Shown: positions 1-13,031, numbered from the stretch's first letter. The stretch: DNA of 64,000 nt from Schoenoplectus triqueter (GCA_964058805.1 CAXKVV010002144.1:310001-374000), one strand, 5' to 3'. Notes: generated from the sequence alone by a model not told the origin. Numbers and translations: made by a program.

Positions 1-1620
1 ATTAAGAAATGTCAAAATTTTAGATTACATTAAAAGATTAGGAAAATTTAATAAATGGTAATTTGCTTAAATTAAACTTTACAGATGACACATTAATGTT
101 TGTAACTGCTAGCACTAGGATAATAAATGCTCTAAACTATTACTTATAAGTTTTGAAAATCTTTCAAATCTTAAAATTAACTTTACAAAGAGTGAAATAG
201 TTCTCTTAAATTTATCTGATCAGGAAGCTTTACAATATACTAACATATTTGGCTGTAAACTAACATCATTTTCAATCACTTATTTAGATGTTCTCCTTCA
301 TTGAAAAAAATTAAGAAAGCGAGATTGAGAGTTCTTAATTACTAAAATAGAAAAAAATTGAAAACTGAAAAGGAAAACTATTATCTTTAGGAGAAAGATT
401 AACATTAATAAAAGCAATTTTAAGTGCAATATCAATATATTGGATGTTTATATTTAGAATCCTAGTTAATATAAGGAATAAAATAGATTATGTAAGAATT
501 TTTTATGGTTTGGAGGTAATACAACCAGAAAAAAAATATTACATAGCTGCATGAAGATAAATATGTAATAGTTTTGAATAAGGAGGGTTAGATATTACAA
601 ATTTAAAGACTATGAATAAAGCACTTTTATGCAAATAATTATGGAGATTTAATGATCCAAATAAGAAAGGATTATGAAAAAGAATAATTAGAAGTAGATA
701 TAATAACAAAAGAACATTGATATATGCATCTTCTTTTTGGAAAGAAGTAAACAAAGAATTAGTGATATTCAAAATAAGTATTAATAAAAAAATTGGAAAT
801 AGCCAAAATACACTTTTTTAGAAAGATAGGTGGCTGTCAGAATGTACAATATAATCTCAGTACCCTTTACTTTTTGAGTTAACTTCAGATCAGGATATTA
901 TTGTTGCCCATGCTATAAGATATAATAGATTTATTTGTCTTTTAATAGAACTTTGAATAACACACTTACTACACTTACTGATCAATGACATTCATTATAT
1001 TAACCCTTAGCTAATATCCAATTAAATATTGATCATGATCTGACTATTTGGAGATGGAGTCCATCTGATACTTTTAGTACACACTCATGTTATGTTTGAA
1101 TAGAATTTGGTGGTATTAGAAGAGAACTTTACAAATCTACTTGGTCATTCCATTAAGAATTAAGATTTACAAAAGACGACCTCAAGAAAAAAAGATGGTG
1201 AGGAGAAGAAAAATGTGTTTTCTGTAATGAGATAGAGATAATAAACCATATTTTTTTATCAATTATTCAATATCACAAGTATGACATTGGTTAGCTAAAT
1301 ATAATAATTTTATCTTTAATTACAATTCAATTACAGATTTATGAGACTAGATGCATGTATCTCATACAAAGACTCCAAACTATGTGAATTAATTAGGGGT
1401 GCTTTCTTATGGATAATTTAGAATGAAAGAAATAGATTAATTTTTAGAGGAAACCGTTGCAAACCCATAAGAAGTTTAGGTGGTTTAATTATCACATTGG
1501 TCCAATATTGGTGCTTAATTAGAGGTACTGATTGTCATTACAATTTATATAATTTGCTGCCTTCTGATATTAACTCTATGTCAGTGCAGTTAACATGTGT
1601 TATTTTAGAAATAGAGCATT
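1..1620 (+). pseudogene. Degenerate LINE (non-LTR retrotransposon) reverse transcriptase, 3' part
   Basis: Seen: reading the + strand across frames gives pieces of a plant LINE polyprotein in the expected order. A TDDTLMF motif at 81-101 matches the (F/Y)ADDT active-site region of the RT. Around 365-470 comes the LSLGERLTLIKAILS stretch of the RT thumb, then GGLDITNLKTMNKALL near 582-640, and a zinc-binding zf-RVT segment (KCVFCNE, NHIF) near 1168-1260. Near 1380-1520 lies the ERNRLIFRG segment typical of plant LINE C-termini. In-frame stops and shifts are scattered throughout, so it cannot encode a working enzyme. The element enters from beyond the left edge; no poly-A tail or target duplication was found at its 3' end, so the end near 1620 is approximate. 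Confidence 0.8.
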
Positions 1621-2088
1621 TAGAGACAGAGACTTAGTATGAAAGAGAATTAGTATCTATTCGGGTTGTGGATAGACAAAACTTATATTTTAGATTTGTT
1701 AGCTTTTGATTAGTATTTTGGACTTAAGTAGGATTTAGTGCAATTAAGATCTTAAAAGACCAAGTCAGTGAAGAGGAGACAACTAATGTATCAATATTAA
1801 TTGCACTAAAATAGTAACATGATATCTTTGTTAAAAACTTAGTGGTAATGTAGTCTATTCAACCTATGGTTATGGTATTGGGTTTGTGATACCACAATAC
1901 TTATTATTTCTATAAGAAATAGGTGGGGAATACCCACTTTCTGTGTAAGAATACCAGCATAACAAGGGCAGCGACACTTAACCGGAGATATTACACAACA
2001 AAAATCCTTAACTCCTAATCGCACATCTTATTTAAAATTTGGTTAGAGAATTTGAGATTGGTTCAAAAGATATTACATAATAAACTTA

Positions 2089-3532
2089 GGGTCCGTTTGA
2101 CAAATCAAGGAATAACTTTGGAAGAGTGGTAATTTTGGAAGAGTGATAGAATAGTATTTTTTTGGAAGAGTGGTATTCTTAACTATTCGGAAGAGCAAAA
2201 ATATCGTTTGGCAGTTGTTACTCAGAATAGTTAAAATATGAATAATTATGATATTAATAATGATGATGATTATAATAATAATAGTAAAATAATAATCATA
2301 ATAGTAAGATAATAATAATAAATTAATAAAAAATAATCATAATAAATAATAATATTATAATAGTAATATAATAAAAATATAAACATAATCATCATATAGT
2401 AATATAGTAATATAATAATGAAACATTATAATTATAATTACAATCATAATTATAATAATATAATAATAATAAGTAATCATAATTTTAATAATATAATCAT
2501 AATATAATAATCATAATCATAATCATGATAATAATAATTATAGTCATAATCATAATAATATAACCATAATCATAATCATAATAATATAATAATAAAAATA
2601 TAATCATAATCATAAAAATAATTATAAATAATTATAATTATAAATAATTATAATTATAATAATATAATAATAAATTAATCATAACTATAATCAACATATA
2701 ATAATATAATACAACATAATAAAATAATAATAAAGTAATAAAAAATAATCATAATAAATAATAATATTATAATAGTAATATAATAAAAATATAAACATAA
2801 TCATAATATAGTAATATAATAATAAAAAAATATAATTACAATCATAATTATAATAATATAATAATAATAAGTAATCATAATTTTAATAATATAATCATAA
2901 TATAATAATCATAATCAAAATAATATAATAATAAAAATATAATCATAATCATAAAAATAACTATAAATAATTATAATTATACTAATATAATAATAAATTA
3001 ATCATAACTATAATCAACATATAATAATATAATAAAAGATTATAAAATAATAATAAGTAATAATAATTATAATCATAATCATCATAATATAATAATATAA
3101 TAATAAATAATATTGATCATAATAATATTATAATAAAATAATTATATTTATATTCATAATATAATAATTTAATATTAAAATTATATTTATAATAATAATA
3201 AATAATATAATAATACTAATGGTAACGATAATATAATAAAATAATGATAATAATAATTTAATAATAATAATAATGTGATAATAATAATAAATAATAATCA
3301 TAATATTAATATAATAATAAATCATAATCATAAATATAATATAATAATATAATAACACTAAATCTTAATCTTAATCATAATCATAATATAATATAATCAA
3401 ATAATAATCGCTATTTCGACGAGAGCTAATCCGCACTCTTCTACTTAGTCTAAAATTCGTTTGACAAATTATTTCATCGGAATAGCAATTATATTCCTAG
3501 TCTTTGCTATTCCATGTGTGTCAAACAAACCC
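2089..3532. mobile_element. PIF/Harbinger-like non-autonomous element flanked by TTA
   Basis: The left end reads GGGTCCGTTTGACA and the right end TGTCAAACAAACCC, imperfect 14 bp terminal inverted repeats. Both ends are flanked by TTA (2086-2088 and 3533-3535), the 3 bp target duplication typical of PIF/Harbinger (Tourist-like) elements. No transposase reading frame is present. The interior is an expanded AT-triplet tract, described separately. The superfamily is inferred from TSD length and sequence. Confidence 0.65.
2230..3410. repeat. AT-triplet-rich tract with an internal duplication of about 410 bp
   Basis: About 1.2 kb composed almost wholly of A and T, dominated by ATA/TAA and ATC/ATAATC triplets. 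A long segment beginning near 2327 recurs beginning near 2739 (offset 412) with small differences. The second copy lacks roughly 90 bp, since the later anchors are offset by only about 324. Long reading frames here are simple-sequence artefacts. Confidence 0.75.
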
Positions 3533-3535
3533 TTA

Positions 3536-4866
3536 GTCTTGCCATTAACATTAAAACTTTAACTCATCTGTCCAACCACACAATCCGTGCAGTTTGCACA
3601 AGTCTGATTTAAAACTTAGTATGCTCAATTTTCGTCATATTCTAATTTTAATCTGTTAAACGCATATAATTTGCAAATAACTCAAAATTAAATTATGAAA
3701 ATGATTACTTGAAATGAGAGCAGCATCGCATCATCTACATGACCTTGGTTGAATTTTTTCTTCCAAATAAAGACCAGGAAGGACATTGATAATGGTCACA
3801 AAGTCACAATCTCAATCTTTCCTTTTAATGAGTTGCGGTCTCGATCGATCACAAATAGAGAGAGAGAATCAAAAGGCACTCTTGAGGATAGAGGAAGAGT
3901 CAGAAGGCACTCCTGAAGAGAGAGAGCCTCGCCATTGTTATGCACGCGTGTGAGGGAGAGCACACATTGTAAGGGGAAATCTGGTCAAAATTTGGTGCTG
4001 ACGGCCGGAGGAGAAGCGAGTGGGAGTGGATGATATCGAGGAAAAGCATATCTCTTAAAGGGAAAAGGGAAAAGCTTATCTCATAAAAGTTTTATCGGAG
4101 GAAGGAAGATAACTGTTGGACCGGGCTTAATTCGAACACACACTCATTTCGTCCTTTCTTAAATCGTATGGTTTAGATAAAAAAAAAGATAATTGATCAA
4201 CGGTGTATATTTTCTATGAGTTACAGATAACACTTTCATACTATATTTTTTAAGCTCCTTTTTATAAGGAGTAAGGATGAGGATAAGAAATATTGTCATG
4301 GGCGGGTGTTATTTGCTGATTTTTTTATTTTGTTCTGTGAGTTGTGGTAGATAGTTTACACCGATTTTCTGTCAGTGCATGTAATTGAACTATGGCTAAT
4401 TCTGCTATGGATCATACTAAATAACAACCGTTCATTTTATATAAATCGGATGACTGCAATTGTACAGCACATTTCCCATTCCACGTTAAAAATCTAACAG
4501 ACGTTTAAATAGAAGGACATAATTGTCATTTCACAATCAATCGTCTCTTTATTTCGATTAGTCTCTGTCGCATCTCTTCATTTTTCTTCTGTCGTCTTTT
4601 CATTAACAATCTCTTCGCCCATCTTCTTTAAATCACAAGATATTTTGTCTCTAAGCTCTCGCTGCCTCTTTCATTCTCGATCGCATCATTCTGCGCCTCC
4701 CCCTCACAGACCATGGATTTGTGCTTCTTCCGAAGGCAACCAACGTCACTGTCCCTTGAAATCTTTGTCGATTCCTACCTTTCTCGAATAGCGACAGATA
4801 ATGCTCTTTATCATGGTTTCTTCATCTTGTCTGTTGTTTGATTTTTGCCATGATTTTACATTTTTT
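3536..4866. other. Intergenic, no supported gene
   Basis: AT-rich DNA with a purine-rich stretch near 3855-4080 and a pyrimidine-rich stretch near 4550-4720. The latter resembles a plant 5' leader and is followed by a 42-codon open frame starting at the ATG at 4713. That short frame has no recognisable domain and no convincing downstream exon. I call no gene. Confidence 0.5.
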
Positions 4867-4954
4867 TTCTCAATGAACGACATTAAAATTTTAGACAATA
4901 TTTTGGTGGTTTCTCAATGAAGGACATTAAAATTTTAGACAATATTTTGGTACC
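4867..4954. repeat. Tandem duplication, 44 bp unit, two copies
   Basis: The segment at 4867-4910 is repeated almost exactly at 4911-4954; both contain GACATTAAAATTTTAGACAA. Simple local duplication in non-coding DNA. Confidence 0.85.
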
Positions 4955-6334
4955 ACCGTGCCTTCCTAATTTCCAACCAAAAGCGCTCTCACTTTCGCTC
5001 GTGTAATTTTCACTATGGTAACAATGTTGAGTCAAGATTTCCTTAATTGATGGCTTAAAGATTTCAAATTCTTTCAAATTAATAAAGTGGAACATGACAT
5101 TTCTTGAAGTATGGACCCACGATTTGGAAGGGCGTGTGTTGGCGTATGGAATCTAGTGCTCGAAGCAAGATTATGGGCAAAGTGTTGTTCAAATTGATCC
5201 TGATTCCAGAATATAAAAGTTGTAAGTTTATTTGGATCTCATTTTGACTAAGTAGTTTATGACTTTTATCTATATTATTTTTCTATTATCTCATCATTCT
5301 ATAAATTCGTTGGTGTTGACAAGAGTACTTTGTGTTGAAATGGTTAGGAACTTAGTTGTTATTTTAGTTTAGTAGTTATGATTTATGTCATTAAACTTTG
5401 GCATTCTGAGAATTGTAAAATATCAGTATGGTTAGAATGTTATGCATCAAGAAATGATATATTGTACCAATATAGCAGCACTGATTAGCTACATGTAATT
5501 CCCACCGTTTTTACCATAAACAAATATTGAGCTAGAGTAAAAGGAAAAGAAGTTTTCTACTTGATTCAGCACTGAAGAAGAATTGTACTGAAGGAAATAT
5601 TCAAGTTTTAGAGACAAAGAGGTATATGTCAATATGTTAGGATTAGGTAATAATAGTATCTACTAGCAGACATGTAATGTAAGTCTTGCAAAAAGAACAA
5701 TCCATATCAATCTTGTCTATTAATGCTTGCAGTTGTTGTACTGTAACTCCATTATTTTTGTTAATTACTCAATGTTATTTGTACACATATATATATTGAT
5801 TTAGCCATCAGAATGGTTTGACATCCTTTAGGTTTCTGTATCAAGTTATCAACTGAGACGATAGTGGATCCTATGCTTTGTCAATGAAATATCTGGTGTA
5901 CACTTCCCATGCCATAAGATTGCAATCTGTGTTACTGATAAATTCCATCATGAATAGCCCTTCATGTATTTAAAGCTATTAACTGTCCCTCCTTGAGCAT
6001 AGTTTGTCCTTTTGGGTGTATGTTGGTGTATCCATCCTTAAGTGTCTGTTTAGTGTCAAATGACATAATTAGGTGGTATGCATACTCTTAACCCCTTATC
6101 TGTCTCTCACATCTACCCACAAGCACTCATACTAGATAAGCTGGTCTAGATTTTTAATCAACATAACTGCAAAATTTATCGCATTGAACCCCACTAGGGC
6201 TTCCTTTTTTTTTTTGGTCAAGGTTCACTAGGCAAATATATATCAATTTGGATTCAATTTTACCATGTGGAAGTATCAATGTAGTTTTTTTTAATTAGTT
6301 ATTGTACTGGATATTCATTCTTAAACAACAATAG
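4955..6334. other. Intergenic, no supported gene
   Basis: AT-rich sequence without long reading frames. It may contain decayed introns or exons of the copper-ATPase-like pseudogene that follows, but I could not match any other exon. Confidence 0.4.
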
Positions 6335-6500
6335 ATGGGTAACTGAAGCATGTGATTTGAGAACGGGGACACCTTCCAACAAGAAGCTGAAAGCTTCCTT
6401 GTAAATCTTGAGGAGAATACAAAATCTGGCATACTGGTGGCCTATGATAGTGTGTTACTTGGCTCGTTGGGAATAACCGACCCATTAAAAAGAGTCTCGT
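6335..6500 (+). pseudogene. Exon fragment of a P1B-type copper-transporting ATPase (RAN1/HMA7-like)
   Basis: Seen: in the frame of position 6338 the strand encodes GN, stop, SM, stop, FENGDTFQQEAESFLV, then an acidic stretch, then GILVAYDSVLLGSLGITDPL and KR. Known: heavy-metal P-type ATPases of the RAN1/HMA5 group have a GNR-x-LM-x-EN segment, a variable loop and a ...GILVAY...G..GI.DPLKREA segment just before the phosphorylation-domain hinge, so the match is specific in order and spacing. The two in-frame TGA codons near 6344 and 6353 could be CGA-to-TGA type changes. No donor or acceptor exons were recognised nearby. Inferred: an orphan exon of a dead or fragmentary gene, possibly carried here by a transposition event. 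Confidence 0.65.
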
Positions 6501-7971
6501 GATTTCTTAAACTGTGATGTTTTTTTTGTTTTTTTTTTAATTTTGTCATGGTCTTATCATTTTTTAAAATCCAATTGAAGATTTTAACCTTGATTTTGAA
6601 ACCACATCACATCACTAGTGAATAAAAAATTTAAAAAATAAAACAGACTGAAAGCATTATAATTTGCCATTAAATTTACAAACCGCTCAGATCACCTTTT
6701 GTTGTGATGAAGCTCCTTGTCAAGTTTTTTTGTAATGTTGAGATTTCTTTGGACGTGATGAATTATGCAATTTCAGAAAATATTAGCTAGCTCTTTAATT
6801 TTTTTTTTTTTGAGATAAACCAGAAAACATGGAAAATTTCAGCTGCTGCCATTCTTTCTAAAAAAAAGAAAGAAACTTTTCAACCGCAATTGGATGGCCA
6901 TGCTTAAAGGAAAATAAGGACACTTTGGATTTTAATACTAATAAAATGTTAAAAGAAATGAATTGTGACTACACTAAAAATGACATGTCATATGAAACAA
7001 AATAGTAAGGAACTGCACAATTCAGATATTTTTTTTAGTAAATGAAAAAATAAAAAGCGAATTTTAGATTAATTCTTTGAGATTTTACACGCAATTGACA
7101 AATCCGTAAATAAAACTCGATCCCAGCCTTTGTCTACAATCATCCAAAAACTGAAAAAATAATAGCTATTGCAGACTTGACCGCTTGAAATAGTGATATA
7201 TGTGTAGGTGTAAATAGGATATTACTATAAAATATATGTGTATTGAAAGTTGAAAGTTGTCTCATCCTTGCAGTTGCCGGCTTGCAGCTTTCAAATTGGA
7301 AGTGAGATAGCAATTTTCACACAATTCATATACAAAAGTTATTGTTTTTGGTTATGGCTATTTTTATATAATTTTGATAAATTAAAAATAAATATTCATA
7401 TCATACATGAAATATTATTATATATAAACATTTGAGATACACAATTCTTTATTTTTATGTTTGTTTTGTTTTTTTTTAAAAGGGATCTCTTTTCGTATGC
7501 TAACATTCATTATTTATTAATATTTTATAGTCATCTTAAAAAAATTTAATCAAATATTTAAGAAGCTCAAAAATATAAATTTTTTGTATCTTATAAATTT
7601 TTAATGATTCAATTATTAATTTCTCATAGAACTAACAAAAAAACATTCCTCCATCTTAGATTTTTATATATAATAATGTTTCATGTATAATATGAATATT
7701 TATTTTTTAATTTATCAAAAATGTAACCAAGAACAATAATTTTTGTACTTAAATTAGGTGAAAATAATAATATCTCATATTAAAGAACTTTCTAGACGCA
7801 TAAGATATTGGTTCAATAAAGTTTGGTCAGATTTATTGCAATCAAAGGCTGAAATTAAGATGCAAATGGATAGTACAATATTTGATTTTATTTGTTATTC
7901 AAATTAAAAAATAATAAAAATTATCCTATTTATACCAGTATCTAAAGAAATTTGTATATGAAAACTTTTAA
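6501..7971. other. Intergenic, nothing recognised
   Basis: AT-rich DNA with poly-T and poly-A runs. The open frames are short and show no domain. Confidence 0.5.
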
Positions 7972-8143
7972 TAAACAAAGATATAATTTGACTATTACCT
8001 ATTCATATCTAACCATTTAGTTATAATCCATGAATATCCGATGTTATTTGAAAGTATTAAACAAAGATATAATTTGACTATTACCTATTCATATCTAACC
8101 ATTTAGCTATAATCCATGAATATCCGACGTTATTTGAAAGTAT
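7972..8143. repeat. Tandem duplication, 86 bp unit, two copies
   Basis: 7972-8057 and 8058-8143 are nearly identical, with differences at only a few positions (for example TTAGTTATAA versus TTAGCTATAA). Recent local duplication in non-coding DNA. Confidence 0.85.
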
Positions 8144-8779
8144 TTGATCGATATTATATGATTTTATTCAAATACATATCTAAAAAATCTCATTATATAT
8201 TTTTATGTACATTACAAATCTAACTAATTTAATATCTAATTTGTGCCAATGTATCATTTTTTTTTATAATTTATTGATACATTTGAACTACTAATGTAAA
8301 GGTTATTTAACTTCTATAATTAGTATTTAATTTTATAATTAGTTATTCTAATAGTATGTGATTATTTTTTTTCAATAATACATATAATATTTTTATTTAA
8401 TATCTGAAATATATTTATACTCATGTCCATATTCATCGTATGGTTGATCTGTATCTGATATCCATCAAATATCTAATTTGTATCCATGTTCTAGACCATA
8501 CATATTTGAATTTGTATCCAAAAAATTATAATAAATATATATAATTAAACTATTATCCGTTCATATCTGATGCACCCTTATCTGGAAGCGAGTTTTATTT
8601 TCGGATCCAACTGACCTCAAAATAAAGACCCCAATCTGGCTATTGTGTGTAAAATCTCAAGTAATCAATTCAAAATGTGTTTTTTATTTTTGTATTTACT
8701 ATAAAAAAAATCTATGCACATCTTTGTATGATCTACTAAAATACTATTTTTTGTAGGAATAACTCAAAAATGTTACATA
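8144..8779. other. Intergenic, nothing recognised
   Basis: AT-rich sequence related in composition to the preceding duplication. No reading frame or structured repeat supported. Confidence 0.5.
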
Positions 8780-9125
8780 AAGTAATAACGATGCTTTCGT
8801 GCATTATCTCGAAATCTAAAATTTTAAGTTAAAGATGACTAATCTGAACCACTCAATATGATGTCTAGATCAAACTCTAGTAGCTAGTCAAATTATATAT
8901 TTTTTCAGATGGAAAAAATCATCATCATTGCACGATCCATAATTTTTAAATCAAATAATTTTCTCCTTATCCGAGGAAAGCAAAAAAAAATCAAAAAATA
9001 TATAATTTGACTAGCTAGTAGAGTTTTGTATGAAAATCATACTAAACGGTTCGGATAGATCATCTTTTACTAAAAAAATGAGACTTTGAAATAATATATG
9101 AATACATCCGTACATTATAATGCAC
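8780..9125. mobile_element. Diverged fold-back (inverted-repeat) MITE
   Basis: The left arm contains ACTCTAGTAGCTAGTCAAAT near 8874-8893 and the right arm its reverse complement, TTTGACTAGCTAGTAGAGTT, near 9008-9027. Complementarity extends outward with mismatches through CTGAACC / GGTTCGG segments to about 8780 and 9125. No target duplication could be defined, so the ends are approximate and the superfamily is unassigned. Confidence 0.55.
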
Positions 9126-9942
9126 CATAGCCTCACTCATTCCTATTAATGTATTATGAATTTACACAAAAAGTTATTAACAAAATACAGTGCTAGTCGA
9201 CTAAAAAATTAATTGGAAATTGGAACCTAAAATTGTAGATAAACTTTTTTCTTATAATTGAGATAACAATCAATTTTGTTGTGAATCGTTTGTGTTAGTG
9301 TTAATATGATCTACAACTAATTATGTGATGATTATGCTTTAATTTATATATTAGAATGATTATATATGATATATCATTTATTTTTTATTTGTATATTGAG
9401 TTAGACTCAATTATGAAATATGCATTATTAATAATAACTCTAAAATGTCCATAATCTATTAATTACTAGGAATTATAATTAACTATCATTAGAAAATGAA
9501 CCTCATGCAATTTGACTCGATCGTATATCAATTAAATTACTCCTAAAAATATTCATAAAAAATAATTCAAAATATAAATAACGTGTCAGCAAATATGTGT
9601 ATAAAGTACTTTTACCGTTCAATAAAAAAAACAAAACTATAAAAAACAATCTATAAGATTTAGTCATCTTACTATATCCATAGAGTCAGTTTTGAAAATT
9701 TAATTTTATTAAATTTTCAATAAAATTATTATCTATTTTGAAGGGACGAGTGAGGATCACAATCGACGAGGATATATTTCTAATTCATATGAAAAAGTAT
9801 ATTATTTACTTCACCGGTCTCATATGGATATATGGTAGTAGGTCCTACCTTTAATATACTTCTGATATTAACTGAATTTATCTTAATTAATAGATGAAGC
9901 GCGCTTTTGACAGTTATGGCTCTCCTTTACATCAACACGTAC
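9126..9942. other. Intergenic, nothing recognised
   Basis: AT-rich sequence without supported genes or structured repeats. Confidence 0.5.
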
Positions 9943-9945
9943 TTA

Positions 9946-10201
9946 GAGCATCTGCATTGGTATCGACTGTCAAAATTATTTTTTTATATCATGTCATCAA
10001 TTGATAATTTATTTTAAGAATGACATCTCTAAATAGAACTTTCGTAATTAATTTTTTGCTTCTTCGCTGACGTGGCCTGTCAAATGAATTGTCAAATTTA
10101 GACAATTGTCTAATTTTGCCTAGTCTTTGCATCCCTGAAATTCAAATGACAATTGTCAAATGAAATTTGACAATCAATTTGACAATGAGATGCGGATGCT
10201 C
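9946..10201. mobile_element. Tourist-like MITE, copy 1 of a two-copy family
   Basis: Ends GAGCATCTGCAT and ATGCGGATGCTC form inverted repeats and are flanked on both sides by TTA (9943-9945, 10202-10204). The interior contains repeated TTGACAAT / ATTGTCAA motifs. A second member lies at 34455-34726, in the opposite orientation. The 3 bp TTA duplication suggests PIF/Harbinger ancestry; no coding capacity. Confidence 0.75.
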
Positions 10202-10204
10202 TTA

Positions 10205-12007
10205 CAAAATTAATCGCTAACTTTAAAGTTTGACGGTTATCATAACATCCTTAACGTTTATGATCTTTAAATAATCTTGTTACATTTTTAATTGTTTTTT
10301 AGCATTTGCATTAAAAAAAATGACATTTGAGCATTTCTCACAGGAGATTTTCCCCCCTTTTTTACCATAGAAAATAAGTATTTGTAATTATTTTTAATGA
10401 TATTATTAGTAGCATTTGTACTTTTATCATAATTTTTTTTCTTTTTTTAAAAGAAGGCAAATATTGCCCGTCTTATAGATTGAAACATTAATTTACACTT
10501 TATCATAATATTTTATATTTGTAAATCTCATTATTCAAACAACCAATAAATTTTCTTCAGGATTCTAAAATCTCACACATCACACCTGCCAACTGAAAAA
10601 TTATTTATTAAAGCTAATAACAAAACAATATTTATGATTTATTTTATTTATTACAAATAATATTTTATTTTTATTTTATTTGTAAAAAGAGAACTTTAAG
10701 AATATTCATAATTTATTTATTATATATTATTTATTATTTTATTTTATTTTATTTTTGTCCTAAAGAATATAGAGTTCATTATTATTTTTTTAAAAGAAAC
10801 TAATGCTTATTTGAAGAAAATATTAGTTAATCAAAATTTTATTTTATCAATCAAATGATTTTAACAAGTTTTATTTTAATTAATTCTAATTTGTTGATAC
10901 AAAATTAAATGGTAATTCTTATTTATTTATTTGAGAAATTTTATTTTATTTAAAAAGGACTCCTTAAGGAAATATTTTACATTTTCATTTTATATTCATA
11001 TTTTATTTAAATTAAAAATATTTTTTTAGAAAAGAAATTTAAAGAAATATTTATTGTTCCTTCTCAAAAATTAATGAATCTTATTTATATTTTGTATGTT
11101 TATATTTTGTTAAAATTTCAAGAAAATGAGCAAAGCATCTACAACCTTTTTGTTACTATTTGATATTTTATTCAAGTAGATTACTTTTATGAGCTTTAAT
11201 AAAGCAAAATAATACTCTTTTTGTATATAAAAGTTTTTATTTTATGATATTACATTAAAATTTATGTTATTATTGTTATTGTATTTTTTTTAGAAAATAG
11301 AATTTATTTACACCTTATGAAACACTTATAAAAGAAGACTACCTTTATTTCTAAAGTTTTTTATTTGTGGCTGTTTTAATTGAAGTCCTGAGCTATTTTG
11401 ATTGGGTAGGGGAAAATTCAAAATAAAAAGGAAAATTGCTGAATTTTCAAAAGCTGAGAGTAGATTATTCACAGAAAATCACATAAATTTAAGAAAAATA
11501 TGAAACTTTGCAAACAAATATATTTTGGTGTTTTCTATGTGCTGTATAAGTTTGAGATAGATCAGACAAGTATTTACGTGTTTTTCATTTTCTTAATGAT
11601 TTATGATGTTTATTTACTGTTCTTGTCATCAGTTCTAATGTATTTGTTATAAGAATGATCTAAATGAATTTACTACAGTAGCCTTTTTTATTATACAGGA
11701 CACAACTGGTATTGAGTATTGGATCTGAAAATTTAATATTTATGCACTTTAGTCCCTCAAAACTGGATATTTGCATTTTGTGCAATTCTGACAGCATATC
11801 CCCTTAAAAGAGGCTGAGCTGTTCTTGACCTCTGTACCTCGGCACCAATTTTCACACGAAAAGAAAAAAGAAAAAAAAAACTTGTAAAGATAATTTGTTC
11901 CTTCACCATAACACAAGGCTGCAGCGTGGATCAGATATTTTTTTTTTGAAAATTTATTCGGATTAATCAGAACCCTTTACAAGTGAAGACGGCGAGGAAG
12001 GAGAACA
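10205..12007. other. Intergenic, nothing recognised
   Basis: Very AT-rich, with homopolymer and TTTTATTTTATT-like low-complexity stretches at 10620-11080. No gene supported. Confidence 0.5.
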
Positions 12008-12015
12008 GGTGAAAC

Positions 12016-12613
12016 TAGGGCTGCACAAAAAATCTCGGGCTCGTGGCTCAGCTCGGGCTTGAGCTAATCTGGCTCGAGCTAAAATGACTCGAGCTAATTT
12101 GGCTCGAGCTAATCTGGCTCGGTAGTTAAATGAGCCGAGTTTGAGTTGGGGTCGGCTCGGCTCGTGGCTCGACTCAGCTCGAATAAAAAATAATTTTTAC
12201 AATTTTTTTTTGTCGAACTCTAATCTGATAACTCCTCTCTCATCATCTCTCACCATCTCACCATGTTAGCGGATAAAAGACGTCTCTTGCTCGCTCGTAA
12301 TTAGATTCATATATCTGACTCGATAGTTTTTTGTTGGTCCATCCATTCAAATTAATGCAGCGAAGATGTCATTGAAAAAATAGTTTGTTGATATTCCAAT
12401 TTTGTACCAATTCTCATACCAATCTTCTAAATATATCAACTTTATAGTTTGTAGATGTATTAAATCTAAATATCAAATTGAGTCAACGCACATGCATTGG
12501 CTCGTGAGCCAGCTCGCGAGCTAGCTCGAATAGTAACGAGCCGAGTTTGAGCTAGGTTTTTCAGCTTGAACTGTTTCACGAGCTCGGCTCGACTCGACTC
12601 GTTTGCAGCCCTA
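12016..12613. mobile_element. hAT-type MITE with an interior of GGCTCGAGCT-type repeats
   Basis: The terminal inverted repeats TAGGGCTGCA / TGCAGCCCTA are flanked by a perfect 8 bp duplication GGTGAAAC at 12008-12015 and 12614-12621, the signature of hAT-superfamily insertion. Immediately inside both ends are arrays of short direct and inverted repeats built on GGCTCGAGCT / GCTCGGCTCG (about 12040-12180 and 12498-12600). There is no transposase. Open frames overlapping the element are artefacts of the repeats. Confidence 0.85.
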
Positions 12614-12621
12614 GGTGAAAC

Positions 12622-13031
12622 ACGACGGAGAGACGCGATGTGTAGAGCGCCAGGGACAACTGTTGTCGAAAATGACAGTTCAGCACAAGCGAAGAGATGA
12701 GAGAGCAATTAGTGTAATCTGATGGATGTAATAGAAGGCGCCGATTGGGATGGACTGATCTGGTGAAAGATGGAGGGCGAGTGAGAGAGAGGTCACGCCC
12801 CACAATAGAGAAGAGAAGCGGAATGATGCACAACGAGAGGGGGAGAGCAGCGAAGGGAGGAAGGAAATCGTAATACTGACGGAGACTTAATAGAGAAGCG
12901 AAATATCAATTTTGCCCTTTTAGAAATAGAGGGTCGTGATTAATCCGAACAAAATTTAGAAAATAAATTTTAATCCATGACACAACAACTCTTGAACTAT
13001 TGTCTGTTGGAGCACCGTGTACATAAATAAA
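12622..13031. other. Purine-rich (+ strand) stretch, possible old leader sequence
   Basis: The stretch at 12622-12890 is rich in GA; its complement is pyrimidine-rich like a plant 5' leader on the - strand. No start codon with a supported coding region follows on either strand, so no gene is called. Confidence 0.35.

Noticed and set aside
3128..3358. Open frame on the - strand encoding an Ile/Tyr-rich peptide
   Set aside because: It is the translation of the AT-triplet tract inside the TTA-flanked element, with no domain.
11700..11850. ACTGGTATTGAGTATTGG resembling a copia primer site
   Set aside because: Match to TGGTATCAGAGC is only partial and there is no LTR pair or coding region around it.
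12466..12833. Two overlapping - strand open frames near the 12 kb hAT element
   Set aside because: They overlap the MITE and a pyrimidine-rich stretch; low complexity and no homology that I can recognise.
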